Source: Rhodospirillaceae bacterium (GTDB taxonomy: Bacteria > Pseudomonadota > Alphaproteobacteria > Bin65). From it: a stretch of DNA of 47,076 bases. The position numbers and the translations under genes are program-made. The stretch covers positions 1-47,076 of the forward strand of contig VXNK01000152.1 of NCBI GenBank assembly GCA_009840595.1. The letters are read 5' to 3'. The notes beneath the pieces were generated by a model. The model did no database searches. It saw only the letters and a program-made list of their open reading frames with translations, and was not told where the DNA came from. Within the stretch, counting starts at the first letter, position 1. Each line of letters opens with the position of its first letter. Shown one piece after another: positions 27,624 to 35,839 of the stretch.

Positions 27624-29259
27624 CGCCGCCTTCCGGCACCGCCCAGTCGATATTCTGGGTCGGGTCCTTGATGTCGCAGGTTTTGCAATGCACGCAATTC
27701 TGGGCGTTGATCTGGAGCCGCGGGTTGGCGCCGTCGTCGTCGCGCAGGATCTCGTAGACCCCGGCCGGGCAATAGCGCTGCTCCGGCGCGTCGTAGAGCG
27801 CCAGATTGTGGTCGACCGCGACGGCGCCGTCTTTCAGCACGAGATGAACCGGCTGGTTCTCCTCGTGGTTGGTCGCCGAGAAGGAGACGTTGGTCAGCCG
27901 GTCGAACGACAGCACGCCATCGGGCTTCGGATAGTCGATCGGCCGGTGCTTGTCCTTCGGCTCGATAGCTTCATGGTCCGGCTTCGCCGCCCGCAGGGTC
28001 CAGGGCGCCCGGCCGCGGAACAGCTGCTGATCGATGCCGAACAGGAGGGTGCCGGCGACCAGGCCCTTCTTCATCAGCGGCTTGAAGTTGCGCGCCCGGT
28101 GCAGTTCGTCCTTCACCCAGCTCTTCTCGAACGCCGCCGGATAGGCTGCCAGTTCGTCCTGCGCGCGCCCGGCGGCCACGGCCTCGAACGCCGCCTCGGC
28201 CGCCATCATGCCGGTCTTCATCGCGGTGTGGCTGCCCTTGATGCGCGGCGCGTTGAGGAATCCGGCGTTGTCGCCGATCAGGCAGCCGCCGGGGAACGCC
28301 AGCTTCGGCAGGGATTGCAGCCCGCCGGCATAGATGGCGCGCGCGCCGTAGGCGATGCGCTTGCCGCCTTCGAGGAAGGCGCGCACCTTCGGATGGTGCT
28401 TGTAGCGCTGGAATTCCTCGTAGGGGCTGAGATAGGGGTTCCTGTAGTCGAGCCCGACGACGAAGCCGACCGAGACCAGCTTCTCGTCGAAATGGTAGAG
28501 GAAGGAGCCGCCATAGGTCTCGCGGTCGAGGGGCCAGCCGGCGCTGTGCATGACCAGGCCAGGCTTGTGCCGCGCCGGCTCGATTTCCCAGAGTTCCTTG
28601 ATGCCGATGCCGTAGGACGGCGGATCGGCCGCGTCGCGCAGGCCGAAGCGGGCGTCGAGCTGCTTGCCGAGCGAGCCGCGGCAGCCCTCCGCGAACAGGG
28701 TGTATTTGGCCAGCAGCTCCATGCCCGGCGTGTAGTTCGCCGTCTGCGCACCGTCAGCGCCGATCCCCATGTCGCCGGTCGCGACGCCGCGGACCCGGCC
28801 TTCCCCGTCGTAGAGCACCTCGGCGGCGGCGAAGCCGGGATAGATTTCGACGCCCAGCGCCTCGGCCTGTTCGGCGAGCCAGCGGCACAGGTTGCCCAGG
28901 CTTATGATGTAGTTGCCGTGGTTGCCGAAACAGGCGGGCAGGAACAGGTTCGGCACTTTGAAGCCGCCCTTCTCGGTCAGGAAGAAGAAGCGGTCCTCGC
29001 TCACCGGGGTATCGAGCGGCGCGCCGCGGTCCTGCCAGTCGGGCAGCAGTTCGTTCAGCGCGCGCGGGTCGAGCACGGCGCCGGACAGGATGTGCGCGCC
29101 GACTTCCGAGCCCTTTTCGAGGACGCAGACCTCGATGTCGCCGCCGGTTTCCGCGGCGCGCTGCTTCAGGCGGATCGCGGCGGCCAGGCCGGACGGGCCG
29201 GCGCCGACGATCACCACGTCGTATTCCATCGCTTCGCGGGCCGACTGCTCTTCCGTCAT
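27598..29259 (-). CDS. etfD: Electron-transfer flavoprotein:ubiquinone oxidoreductase
   Basis: Passes electrons from ETF, reduced by acyl-CoA and other dehydrogenases, to the ubiquinone pool at the inner membrane. The 553 residues match the family. FAD binding is at DVVIVGAGPSGLAAAIRL, the quinone/membrane region includes LFLPACFGNHGNYIISLGNL, a second FAD motif is GGCLIGDNAGFLNAPRIKG, and the 4Fe-4S ligands appear in RYCPAGVYE and QNCVHCKTCDIKDPTQNIDW. It would serve the acyl-CoA dehydrogenase at 38862-40022. The ATG at 29259 is divergent from the uracil-DNA glycosylase gene across 164 bases. Confidence 0.95.
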   Translation of the reverse strand: MTEEQSAREAMEYDVVIVGAGPSGLAAAIRLKQRAAETGGDIEVCVLEKGSEVGAHILSGAVLDPRALNELLPDWQDRGAPLDTPVSEDRFFFLTEKGGFKVPNLFLPACFGNHGNYIISLGNLCRWLAEQAEALGVEIYPGFAAAEVLYDGEGRVRGVATGDMGIGADGAQTANYTPGMELLAKYTLFAEGCRGSLGKQLDARFGLRDAADPPSYGIGIKELWEIEPARHKPGLVMHSAGWPLDRETYGGSFLYHFDEKLVSVGFVVGLDYRNPYLSPYEEFQRYKHHPKVRAFLEGGKRIAYGARAIYAGGLQSLPKLAFPGGCLIGDNAGFLNAPRIKGSHTAMKTGMMAAEAAFEAVAAGRAQDELAAYPAAFEKSWVKDELHRARNFKPLMKKGLVAGTLLFGIDQQLFRGRAPWTLRAAKPDHEAIEPKDKHRPIDYPKPDGVLSFDRLTNVSFSATNHEENQPVHLVLKDGAVAVDHNLALYDAPEQRYCPAGVYEILRDDDGANPRLQINAQNCVHCKTCDIKDPTQNIDWAVPEGGGGPNYPNM

Positions 29260-29423
29260 CCTGTCCGATCCCGTCCTGTTCCGGCGCGCCGGCGGTTCCC
29301 GCGTCCGCGCCCTAAGGGCTTGTAACGCCGGCGGCTTTCCCCGAGAGTCGCGAGCGTGCACGCGGGCGCAGGCGTTTCGGGTGCGCAGCACATGACACTT
29401 AACGCAGAGGGCCGTTTCGCGCC

Positions 29424-30341
29424 ATGCCCGATCGCAATGACCGGCAGTCCGCGACAGCGGCGGAGGCGCTCCGGCACGCGCTCGCCTGGCAGGTCGAGGC
29501 CGGCGCGGACGAGGCGATCGGCGAGCGGCCGGTCGACCGGCGGGACCGCGCTCCGGAACCGGCCCCCGGCAGGCCGTCACCGGACAGGCCGGCCCCTCAG
29601 GCCGCGTCGCCGCCGATGCCGGCACAGCAGGGCGCCGGTCCACCGGCCCGCGCCGCGCCGGCCGCCGCCCCGGCGCGGACCCCGGCCGCTGCCCCCGTAC
29701 GTCTGGAATCGACCGGCGAAACCGTGGCGTCCGCCCGGGAGAGCGCCCGGAGCGCCGGGACGCTGGAAGAACTGCGCGACGCGGTCGCCGCCTTCGACGG
29801 TTGCGCGCTGAAGAAGACCGCGATGAACACCGTGTTCGCCGACGGCGCGCCGGAAGGCCGGCTCATGCTGATCGGCGAGGCTCCGGGCGCGGAGGAAGAC
29901 CGCCAGGGCAAGCCCTTCGTCGGCGCCAGCGGCCAGCTGCTCGACAAAATGCTGGCCGCCATCGGCGTCAGCCGCGAGAACGACGCCTACATCACCAACA
30001 TCGTGTTCTGGCGTCCGCCGGGAAACCGCGAACCCTCGGCCGCCGAAACCGCGGTCTGCCGCCCCTTCCTGGAGCGCCACATCGAGCTGAAAAAGCCCGA
30101 AATCCTGGTGTTTCTCGGCGGGCCCTCGGCCAAGACGCTGCTCGACCGCAAGGAGGGCATCACCCGCTTGCGCGGGCGCTGGTTCGAATTCCGCACGCCG
30201 GACATGATCGGGTCCGGCGTCGGGCCGATCCCGGCCATGCCGCTGTTCCACCCGGCCTACCTGCTGCGCAGTCCGCTCAACAAGCGGGAGGCCTGGCGGG
30301 ACCTGCTGGCGATCCGGGCGCGGCTCGACGGGTCGGGCTAG
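29424..30341 (+). CDS. Uracil-DNA glycosylase, family 4-like
   Basis: Removes uracil from DNA. A disordered Pro/Ala/Arg-rich N-terminal 105 residues precede the glycosylase domain (about 110-300). Active-site motifs are [19 protein letters not shown] (motif A, near 147) and the C-terminal HPAYLLRSP (near 273). Family 4 enzymes carry a 4Fe-4S cluster held by four Cys. Here only two are visible, in [10 protein letters not shown] and [11 protein letters not shown], so the cluster may be absent or altered; this appears shared with some alphaproteobacterial relatives. It is divergent from ETF-QO. Confidence 0.88.
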   Translation: MPDRNDRQSATAAEALRHALAWQVEAGADEAIGERPVDRRDRAPEPAPGRPSPDRPAPQAASPPMPAQQGAGPPARAAPAAAPARTPAAAPVRLESTGETVASARESARSAGTLEELRDAVAAFDGCALKKTAMNTVFADGAPEGRLMLIGEAPGAEEDRQGKPFVGASGQLLDKMLAAIGVSRENDAYITNIVFWRPPGNREPSAAETAVCRPFLERHIELKKPEILVFLGGPSAKTLLDRKEGITRLRGRWFEFRTPDMIGSGVGPIPAMPLFHPAYLLRSPLNKREAWRDLLAIRARLDGSG

Positions 30342-30353
30342 CGCCCCGCGCCG

Positions 30354-31178
30354 CTAGTCCCCGGCCGTCTCCTCCCGCCAGCCGCCGATGGCGTCGAGCG
30401 GCAGGCTGCCGATCTCGGTGACGACCTGGACGAGCACTTCGGCGGCCTCGTCGAGCAGGCGCGCGCCGGTTTCCGGGGTGGCGAGGGTCGCGTCGCCGAC
30501 GGCGCCGGCCGGGTTGAGGTCCTGGGCCTGCCAGCCGAAGCCGACCGTGCGCCCGAACGGCCGCAGATGGGCGTAGGCCTGCGCCATCTCCTCGGAGCGC
30601 GAGGCGAAACGCTGCACCTTGTTCTGCCGCACCGCGCCGGGCCGGACCGCCTGCATGATCGCGGTCTCGGCCGCGCCGCCATGGATGCCGTGGGCCGCCT
30701 CGTGGACGCCGAAATGGCTCTCCGCCTGCCAGTAGCGGTAGCCGTTGAGCGGGAAGACCAGCAATTCGTGCTTGCGGCGCAGCTTGTGGGCGACGATGTC
30801 GAGCACCGCCGGGTTGCCGCCGTGGCAGTTGAGCAGCGCCAGCTTGCGGAAGCCGGCCGCCGCGACGCCGCCGGCCAGTTCCATCAGCACCGCGATCATG
30901 GTTTCCGCCGACAGGCTGAGGGTGCCGGGAAAATCGCCGTGCTCGATGCTGACGCCGACCGGCAGGGCCGGCAGCACGAGCAGCGGCACCCTGACCGGCA
31001 GCCGCGCGACCAGCCGCTCGACCAGCGCTGTGCAGATATCGTGGTCGACCGAGACCGGCAGGTGCGGCCCGTGCTGCTCGGTCGCCGAAACCGGCAGCAG
31101 GACCACCGTCGCCGCCGGATCAAAGCCGGCGAACTCCTCGGTCGTATGGTCGGCCCAATAGCGGGAGCGGTTGGTCAT
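30354..31178 (-). CDS. Creatininase family amidohydrolase
   Basis: A 274-residue metal-dependent amidohydrolase. The metal-binding signature is VSATEQHGPHLPVSVDHDI (near 30) with the Glu and His ligands, then the GVSIEHGDFPGTLSLS region, NCHGGN (near 115) and HGIHGGAAETAIM (near 165). The family includes creatininases and enzymes that cleave other cyclic amides or pterin and flavin-related N-formyl groups; the substrate cannot be fixed. It is convergent with the uracil-DNA glycosylase, 12 bases between ends, and not coupled to the adjacent toxin-antitoxin genes. Confidence 0.88.
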   Translation of the reverse strand: MTNRSRYWADHTTEEFAGFDPAATVVLLPVSATEQHGPHLPVSVDHDICTALVERLVARLPVRVPLLVLPALPVGVSIEHGDFPGTLSLSAETMIAVLMELAGGVAAAGFRKLALLNCHGGNPAVLDIVAHKLRRKHELLVFPLNGYRYWQAESHFGVHEAAHGIHGGAAETAIMQAVRPGAVRQNKVQRFASRSEEMAQAYAHLRPFGRTVGFGWQAQDLNPAGAVGDATLATPETGARLLDEAAEVLVQVVTEIGSLPLDAIGGWREETAGD

Positions 31179-31201
31179 GGGAGTGCGGGGCGAGGGCGGC
31201 G

Positions 31202-31396
31202 TTATTTTTTCGGCGGATCTTCGACGCTCGGCTCAACCGGGCGGGCCGGATAGCAGACATAGTCTCGGGCTGAGGACTTCTGCCGCGCCCGGATATCGCG
31301 GAAAATCGCCGTCACGTCATAATCGAACCGGGCCGCGTGCGCGTCCCGAACGGCCCGGACTTCCGCGATAATCGGGTCAGTCCGCGTCATCTCCAT
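31202..31396 (-). CDS. Small protein partner of the PIN-domain toxin, probable antitoxin
   Basis: A 64-residue protein with a helical N terminus (DPIIAEVRAVRDAHAARFDY) and a polar, Pro-rich C terminus, ending in DPPKK. It overlaps the end of the PIN toxin gene by 20 bases and is cotranscribed with it. Small proteins of this pattern commonly follow VapC-like genes of the ETSVxSYL subtype in proteobacteria and cyanobacteria. No DNA-binding domain is obvious. Function as antitoxin is inferred from position. Confidence 0.65.
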   Translation of the reverse strand: MEMTRTDPIIAEVRAVRDAHAARFDYDVTAIFRDIRARQKSSARDYVCYPARPVEPSVEDPPKK

Positions 31397-31871
31397 GACC
31401 GGCCTCCATAAGTTCGTTCGGCGTGCAGATCACCGGCGGCTCGAAGCCCGCCTGCCGGCACGCCCGTTCGATTTGCGACCTCATGGCTGCGTTGGCGATG
31501 TGCCGAAAATTCCATGTTACCAGATAGTCGGCACCGTTTGCCGCGGCAACGGCGATATGCGCGGCATCGCCGGCGGCGCGACGAGGAATCGCTCCCGAAT
31601 CGAGGAGCGTTCCCGCCAATCGTTCCGCGTCCAAAGTCGCTTCGAGAAGCGTCACAGATTCGAGCGCTTCGAGACGGGCGCGGGCGGCGTTCGGGTCGCC
31701 CGCACCGGCTTCTGAAATGACCAGCGCGGACGCAACGAGTTGGAATTTGTCTGGCGCCAGACGCCACCAGTCGCGCGTGACGGCTTGATAAGCCGCGGTA
31801 ACGACATCGCGCGAGGGTCGGGCCGTGAGATAGCTGACGACCGATGTTTCGACATATGCGGTGGGAATCAT
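31377..31871 (-). CDS. PIN-domain ribonuclease, VapC-like toxin
   Basis: A 164-residue PIN-domain protein. The start TAYVETSVVSYLTARPSRD is the subtype that has Glu where most VapC toxins have the first catalytic Asp. Other conserved acidic positions are in VISEAGAGDP (near 60) and AAGDAAHIAVAAANG (near 110), followed by LVTWNFRHIAN. Likely cleaves specific RNAs when its antitoxin is lost. ATG 31871 gives the canonical PIN start; a further in-frame start upstream adds nine residues that do not look conserved. The small downstream gene overlaps its end. Confidence 0.82.
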   Translation of the reverse strand: MIPTAYVETSVVSYLTARPSRDVVTAAYQAVTRDWWRLAPDKFQLVASALVISEAGAGDPNAARARLEALESVTLLEATLDAERLAGTLLDSGAIPRRAAGDAAHIAVAAANGADYLVTWNFRHIANAAMRSQIERACRQAGFEPPVICTPNELMEAGHGDDAD

Positions 31872-32040
31872 TATCAGGGCGTCAATTGGCGAATACACGC
31901 GCGGGCAGATTTCGATGCGCTATCGTGCGCGTACAGATTCGCGTTTTCCTCACAAGCCTTGACGATCGCAGCGAGCACTACACCATTCGCGAGGTTTCGA
32001 CCATTGGGACTGCGCTTGAGACAGCGCGGCAGGAGTGAAG

Positions 32041-32322
32041 ATGAGCACGTTCGGCGACGATCTGATCCGGTCGCTCAACGAGGCGCTGGCCCACGCGAAA
32101 GGCGAAGGCCCGGCGATCGTGCATACGCCCGTCGCGCCGCGCGAGGTGCGCGAGCAGGCAAGGCTGACCCAGGCACAGATGGCGCCACTGATGGGCATGA
32201 GCCTGTCCGGCTACCGGAAATGGGAACAGGGAACCCGGCAGGTCAGCGGGCCGGCGGCGATGCTGCTACGCGTGATCCAGAAGGAGCCGGAAGCCGTCAA
32301 ACGCGCTCTGTCGTCTTCCTGA
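32041..32322 (+). CDS. HTH-domain protein, HigA-like antitoxin without visible toxin
   Basis: A 93-residue helix-turn-helix protein. After FGDDLIRSLNEALAHAKGEG, the XRE-like motif lies in REQARLTQAQMAPLMGMSLS, ending GYRKWEQGTRQVSG, a pattern of HigA/MqsA-type antitoxins. A clear ribosome-binding site (AGGAG) precedes ATG 32041. In this family the toxin gene normally sits immediately upstream, but 31872-32040 holds no toxin I can recognise and instead is divergent from the PIN toxin gene. It could be an orphan antitoxin or an autonomous regulator. Confidence 0.78.
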   Translation: MSTFGDDLIRSLNEALAHAKGEGPAIVHTPVAPREVREQARLTQAQMAPLMGMSLSGYRKWEQGTRQVSGPAAMLLRVIQKEPEAVKRALSSS

Positions 32323-32437
32323 CCGAGGCGACCGCGCCGTCCCCGCCGCCCGCCCCTTGCCGCGCGGCCGGCAGCCCCCATTTCCGGGTCAACCTGCCGG
32401 CATCGGGCAACCGGCGCTGCGACACCCGGAGAACGGC

Positions 32438-32899
32438 ATGACACAATCCGCGAAGCCCAGGGCCCGGCCCGTCGGCATCAACCATATCGCGCTCGAGGTC
32501 GGCGACATCCAGGAAGCGCTGGATTTCTACCGCGGCTTCCTCGATTTCGAAGTCTCGTCCCAGAGCGAGAAGGCGGCCTTCATCTATTTCGGCGACCAGT
32601 TCATCAACTTCATGACCGGCCGCCGCCAGGGCCCGGACGAGGGCCGCCATTTCGGTATCGCGGTGGACGACAAGCCGCTCGCCATCGAACGGCTGAAGGA
32701 GATGGGCGTCGAATTGCTCGATACCCGCTTCACCGATTTCCTCGACCCCTGGGGCAACCGGGTCGAGCTCACGACCTACACCAATATCCAGTACACCAAG
32801 GCCGACCATATCCTGAACGGCATGGGCCTCGGCCACCTGAAGAAGACGCCGGGAGCGATCGAGGAACTGGCGAAGAAGGGCATGGCGCCGGAAGGGTAG
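32438..32899 (+). CDS. VOC family (glyoxalase/bleomycin resistance-like) protein
   Basis: A 153-residue single-module VOC protein. GINHIALEVGDIQEALDFYR is the typical first betaalpha unit, with FGIAVDDKPLAIERLKEMGV and DFLDPWGNRVELTTYTN as the second half; the last carries the usual Glu metal ligand. The His in GINHIAL and the Glu in NRVELTT would bind metal. The C-terminal extension (NGMGLGHLKKTPGAIEELAK) is common in extradiol-type relatives. No substrate can be inferred. It lies in a plus-strand series with no close operon partner. Confidence 0.87.
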   Translation: MTQSAKPRARPVGINHIALEVGDIQEALDFYRGFLDFEVSSQSEKAAFIYFGDQFINFMTGRRQGPDEGRHFGIAVDDKPLAIERLKEMGVELLDTRFTDFLDPWGNRVELTTYTNIQYTKADHILNGMGLGHLKKTPGAIEELAKKGMAPEG

Positions 32900-32961
32900 C
32901 GGCCGGATCAATGACGGTATCCGAAACAGCCGGAAGCGGAACGAAGTCGAAGGAGCCTGGA

Positions 32962-33222
32962 ATGAGCATTTCGGTAAGCGCTAAGTCGCTGCGTTTCGAC
33001 CGGCACACCATGTGGGTGGAACTGGACGACGGGCGTTCGCTCGGGGTGCCGCTCGCCTGGTTCCCGCGATTGATGCAGGCGACGCCGGAGCAGCGCGAGA
33101 AGTACCGCATCGGCTATTCCGGCAACGGTCTGCACTGGGACGAACTCGACGAGGACATTTCGGTGGAAGGCCTGTTGCACGGACGCGGCGACGGCACGCA
33201 ACCGGGCTCCGAAGCGGCCTGA
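32962..33222 (+). CDS. DUF2442 domain protein
   Basis: An 86-residue protein. LRFDRHTMWVELDDGRSLGV and PLAWFPRLMQATPEQRE, then WDELDEDISVEGLLHG, are the hallmark segments of the DUF2442 family, small proteins often linked with toxin-antitoxin-like or stress loci. Function is unknown. ATG 32962 is preferred over 32911 because AGGAG lies just upstream and the family begins there. Its partner protein (DUF4160), often adjacent to DUF2442 genes, is not seen here. Confidence 0.85.
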   Translation: MSISVSAKSLRFDRHTMWVELDDGRSLGVPLAWFPRLMQATPEQREKYRIGYSGNGLHWDELDEDISVEGLLHGRGDGTQPGSEAA

Positions 33223-33316
33223 CACGGCCCTTGCACCGCCGGCCGGCGCGTTGATCCATGCCCCCGCCCCCGCGCCTGCCCGATACGGACGTCATTATCG
33301 CTGCCGGCGGGCGGTG

Positions 33317-34210
33317 ATGCGCGCCGGCGGGGCAAGGGACGGCGCGAAAGGGCGGGACCGCGTGCTGCTCGGCGCGGCCCTGGTCGCGGCGGCGGGGCTG
33401 ATGTTCGCGCTTGCGGGCATGGCGATCAAGATGGCCGGAGCCAGCCTCGGCAGCGTCGATGTCCTGTTCTGGCGCAACGTGCTGAGCCTGTCGATTCTCC
33501 TGCCCTGGATCGTCCGGCGCCGGCCCGGCGCGCTGCGGCCGGTGCATGGCGGGCTGATGGCCTTGCGCGGCGTGGCGGTGGTGTGCTCGCTGCTCTGCTA
33601 CTACTACGCCGTCCAGGTGCTGCCGCTCGCCGAGGCGGTTTTGCTGAATTTCAGTTCGGCGATCTTCGTCCCGCTGCTCGGTTTCCTGCTGTTTCGTTTC
33701 GCCCTCGATCGCCGGGTGCTGCTCGCGGTGCTCGTCGGTTTCGCCGGCGTCGCCCTCATCCTCAAGCCGGGCACGGATTTCTTTCAGCCCGCGGCGCTGG
33801 TCGGCCTCGCCTCCGGAATGCTCGGCGGGCTGGCCGCGGTCGCCGTCTGGCGCATGCCGGAAGAGGAAAATCCCGTCCGCATCGCCGTCTGGTTCGCGCT
33901 GATCGGCATCCTCATCACCGCGGGGCCGGCGCTGGCCGATCCGGTCCTGCCGCCGGCGGAAGCCTGGCCGCCGCTGATCGCGCTCGGCCTGTTCTCGACC
34001 GCGGCCCACATCCTGTTCGCCCAGGGCTGCCTGGTCGCGCCGGCCGACCGGGTCAGCCCGCTCGACTACACCGCCGTCTTGTTCGCCGCCGCCCTCGGCT
34101 GGCTGATCTGGGGCGAGCGGGTGGACTGGCTCCTCGCGGCGGGCGCCGCCCTGATCGTCGCCGGCGCCGTCATCGCGATCCGCGCCGGGCGGCCGGGCGC
34201 GGACGCGTGA
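33317..34210 (+). CDS. EamA-family (DMT) transporter
   Basis: A 297-residue membrane protein with about ten hydrophobic segments in two EamA repeats. The first repeat contains GLMFALAGMAIKMAGASLGS and VLFWRNVLSLSILLPWIVRR; the second ends in SPLDYTAVLFAAALGWLIWG, both characteristic of the drug/metabolite transporter superfamily. The exported or imported metabolite is unknown. The start at 33317 removes a preceding Pro/Ala-rich stretch. It is convergent with the isochorismatase-type gene. Confidence 0.9.
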   Translation: MRAGGARDGAKGRDRVLLGAALVAAAGLMFALAGMAIKMAGASLGSVDVLFWRNVLSLSILLPWIVRRRPGALRPVHGGLMALRGVAVVCSLLCYYYAVQVLPLAEAVLLNFSSAIFVPLLGFLLFRFALDRRVLLAVLVGFAGVALILKPGTDFFQPAALVGLASGMLGGLAAVAVWRMPEEENPVRIAVWFALIGILITAGPALADPVLPPAEAWPPLIALGLFSTAAHILFAQGCLVAPADRVSPLDYTAVLFAAALGWLIWGERVDWLLAAGAALIVAGAVIAIRAGRPGADA

Positions 34211-34322
34211 CCCGCCTTGCCGATCCGGAGGCCATCGTCGCCGGCGGGCCGGCCGGCTTCGGCGCGGGCCGCAAGCCGTCGCGTTGCTTTCCCCGACCCG
34301 GGCCGGCGCTGTCCCCCGCCCC

Positions 34323-35027
34323 TCAATCGTTCCGGAAATTCACCGAGTTGAGGTAGGCAAGGCACGCCTCCAGCGGCTCCACGTCGCCGAACTTGGCGTC
34401 GATGTCGAACAGGTTCCATTCGGTGGCGCCGGGGATGCGGTCGCCGATGGCCTCGCGCACGGCGATCGGGCGGAAGCCCTCGGCCAGCCCGTCGGTCACC
34501 GTGGCGCGCACGCAGGCCGAGGCGGTGACGCCGGTGACCAGGATGGTATCGACCCCGGCGGCGCGCAGGTAGCCGGCGAGATAGGTGCCGTGGAAGGCGC
34601 TCGCCCGCTTCTTGATCATCACCTGCTCGCCGTCGATCGGCGCGATCCGGCTGTCGATCGCCCAGATATCCTCGTTCTTCTGGTCGGCGATCTCGATCGG
34701 GATCTTGTAGTGCCACAGGCCCATGTCGGTGCGCGGGTCGTCCGGGTCCGGGTTCTGGTAGCAGACCGTGGTGTAGACCACCGGATGGCCGTTCTCGCGG
34801 CAGGCGTCGATCAGCTGGCGGGTCGCCGGGATGATCCGGTCGTCGATGCCCTCGCAGGTGAAGGGATAGCCCGGCCGGGTCCAGGCGTTGGCGAGGTCGA
34901 CGTTGATCAGCGCCGGCTTGCGGCCGAAGCCGATGCGGCGCTGGAAGCCGCGCTCCCGGTACAGCGCCGTCGCGGCGGCAAAGGCGTCTTCCAGCTTCGT
35001 TTGCAGGTCGGCGATTTCGCGGTCCAT
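34323..35027 (-). CDS. Isochorismatase-family cysteine hydrolase, N-carbamoylsarcosine amidase-like
   Basis: A 234-residue cysteine amidohydrolase. The catalytic Asp is in LINVDLANAWTRPGYP (near 42), the Lys in VMIKKRASAFHGT (near 137) and the Cys in VTGVTASACVRATVTDG (near 178), the triad of the isochorismatase superfamily. The first segment is especially close to N-carbamoylsarcosine amidohydrolases. Likely substrates are N-carbamoyl or similar amides; the exact one is unknown. It begins 2 bases after the stop of a YrdC-like gene on the same strand, so the two are almost certainly one operon. Confidence 0.86.
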   Translation of the reverse strand: MDREIADLQTKLEDAFAAATALYRERGFQRRIGFGRKPALINVDLANAWTRPGYPFTCEGIDDRIIPATRQLIDACRENGHPVVYTTVCYQNPDPDDPRTDMGLWHYKIPIEIADQKNEDIWAIDSRIAPIDGEQVMIKKRASAFHGTYLAGYLRAAGVDTILVTGVTASACVRATVTDGLAEGFRPIAVREAIGDRIPGATEWNLFDIDAKFGDVEPLEACLAYLNSVNFRND

Positions 35028-35029
35028 GG

Positions 35030-35728
35030 TCAGTTTCCTTTCGCGGCCGTGACGGCCTTGAGGTCGATATCGAAGCCGTCGCGCAGGATGTTGCAGATCT
35101 CGTCGTAAGCGGCGCCGACCCGGATCGTCTCCCAGGAAATCAGGTCGACGATGGAGCTGCCGAGCCCCTTGTCGTTGTGGAACGGCGTCAGGCCGTAGTC
35201 GACCGAGAGGTCGGCCGCCGCCGTCACCTGCGCCTCGATATCCTCGTAGACGAACTTGCTGCCGGTGCCCGAGCGGTTGGCCGACGAGCCGATCACGGCA
35301 TAGGCGTTCTCGCGCGCCAGCCGGGCGATCTCGTCGTGCAGGGGGCCGGCGTTGAGCAGCATGTCCATCGTGCCGGCGAGGGTCGCGTTCTTCAGCGCGA
35401 AGGGCGGCAGGCTGCGGATCACCGGGTGGCTCTCGTCGAACGGCGCGACGATGGAGAAGGGCAGGTCGTGGTCGTGGATCACGGCGCTCACGACGTCGCG
35501 CGCCCGGTCCGGCACCCGGATCGCCTCGGTGAACAGCGTCCAGTCGCAGAAGTTGCCGCACGGCTTGCTGAACGGCCGCTCCTTGGCGCGGTACATGCGC
35601 TGGACGGATTCCTCCTCATGGCCGACAATGGCGTAGCCGACGCTGACCGGAAAGATCGCGACGCCGCCGTTGCAGACGGTCTCGAAAATGCGCGCTGCGT
35701 CTTCCGCGATGGGTTGGCCGTCGAACAC
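35030..35728 (-). CDS. YrdC/Sua5-like protein, paralogue A
   Basis: A 232-residue YrdC-domain protein. YrdC enzymes make threonylcarbamoyl-AMP for tRNA t6A, and related domains act in carbamoyl transfer. Here the usual PTET(V/D)YGL start is replaced by FPVSVGYAIVG, while the K-x-R (AKERPF) and S-x-N (GSSANRSG) motifs remain. Other segments are LLNAGPLHDEIARLARE and YDEICNILRDGF. The GTG start at 35728 has a strong upstream GGGAGG. It is homologous along its length to paralogue B (35840-36535), transcribed the other way. Unlikely to be the housekeeping t6A enzyme. Confidence 0.82.
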   Translation of the reverse strand: MFDGQPIAEDAARIFETVCNGGVAIFPVSVGYAIVGHEEESVQRMYRAKERPFSKPCGNFCDWTLFTEAIRVPDRARDVVSAVIHDHDLPFSIVAPFDESHPVIRSLPPFALKNATLAGTMDMLLNAGPLHDEIARLARENAYAVIGSSANRSGTGSKFVYEDIEAQVTAAADLSVDYGLTPFHNDKGLGSSIVDLISWETIRVGAAYDEICNILRDGFDIDLKAVTAAKGN

Positions 35729-35839
35729 CCTGTACCTCCCTGCTGCGCCCCGAGCCTTTCGGGGCGGCGCCACAATAGGGCGGCGGCGCGATTGCACAAG
35801 GCCCGCGGCAGGTTCCCACGGACGAAGAGGCGAAGAACC

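Noticed and set aside
31844..32038. 64-codon plus-strand frame upstream of the HTH gene as a possible toxin remnant
   Set aside because: It overlaps the start of the PIN gene on the other strand, shows no RelE/HigB features, and its start has no ribosome-binding site.
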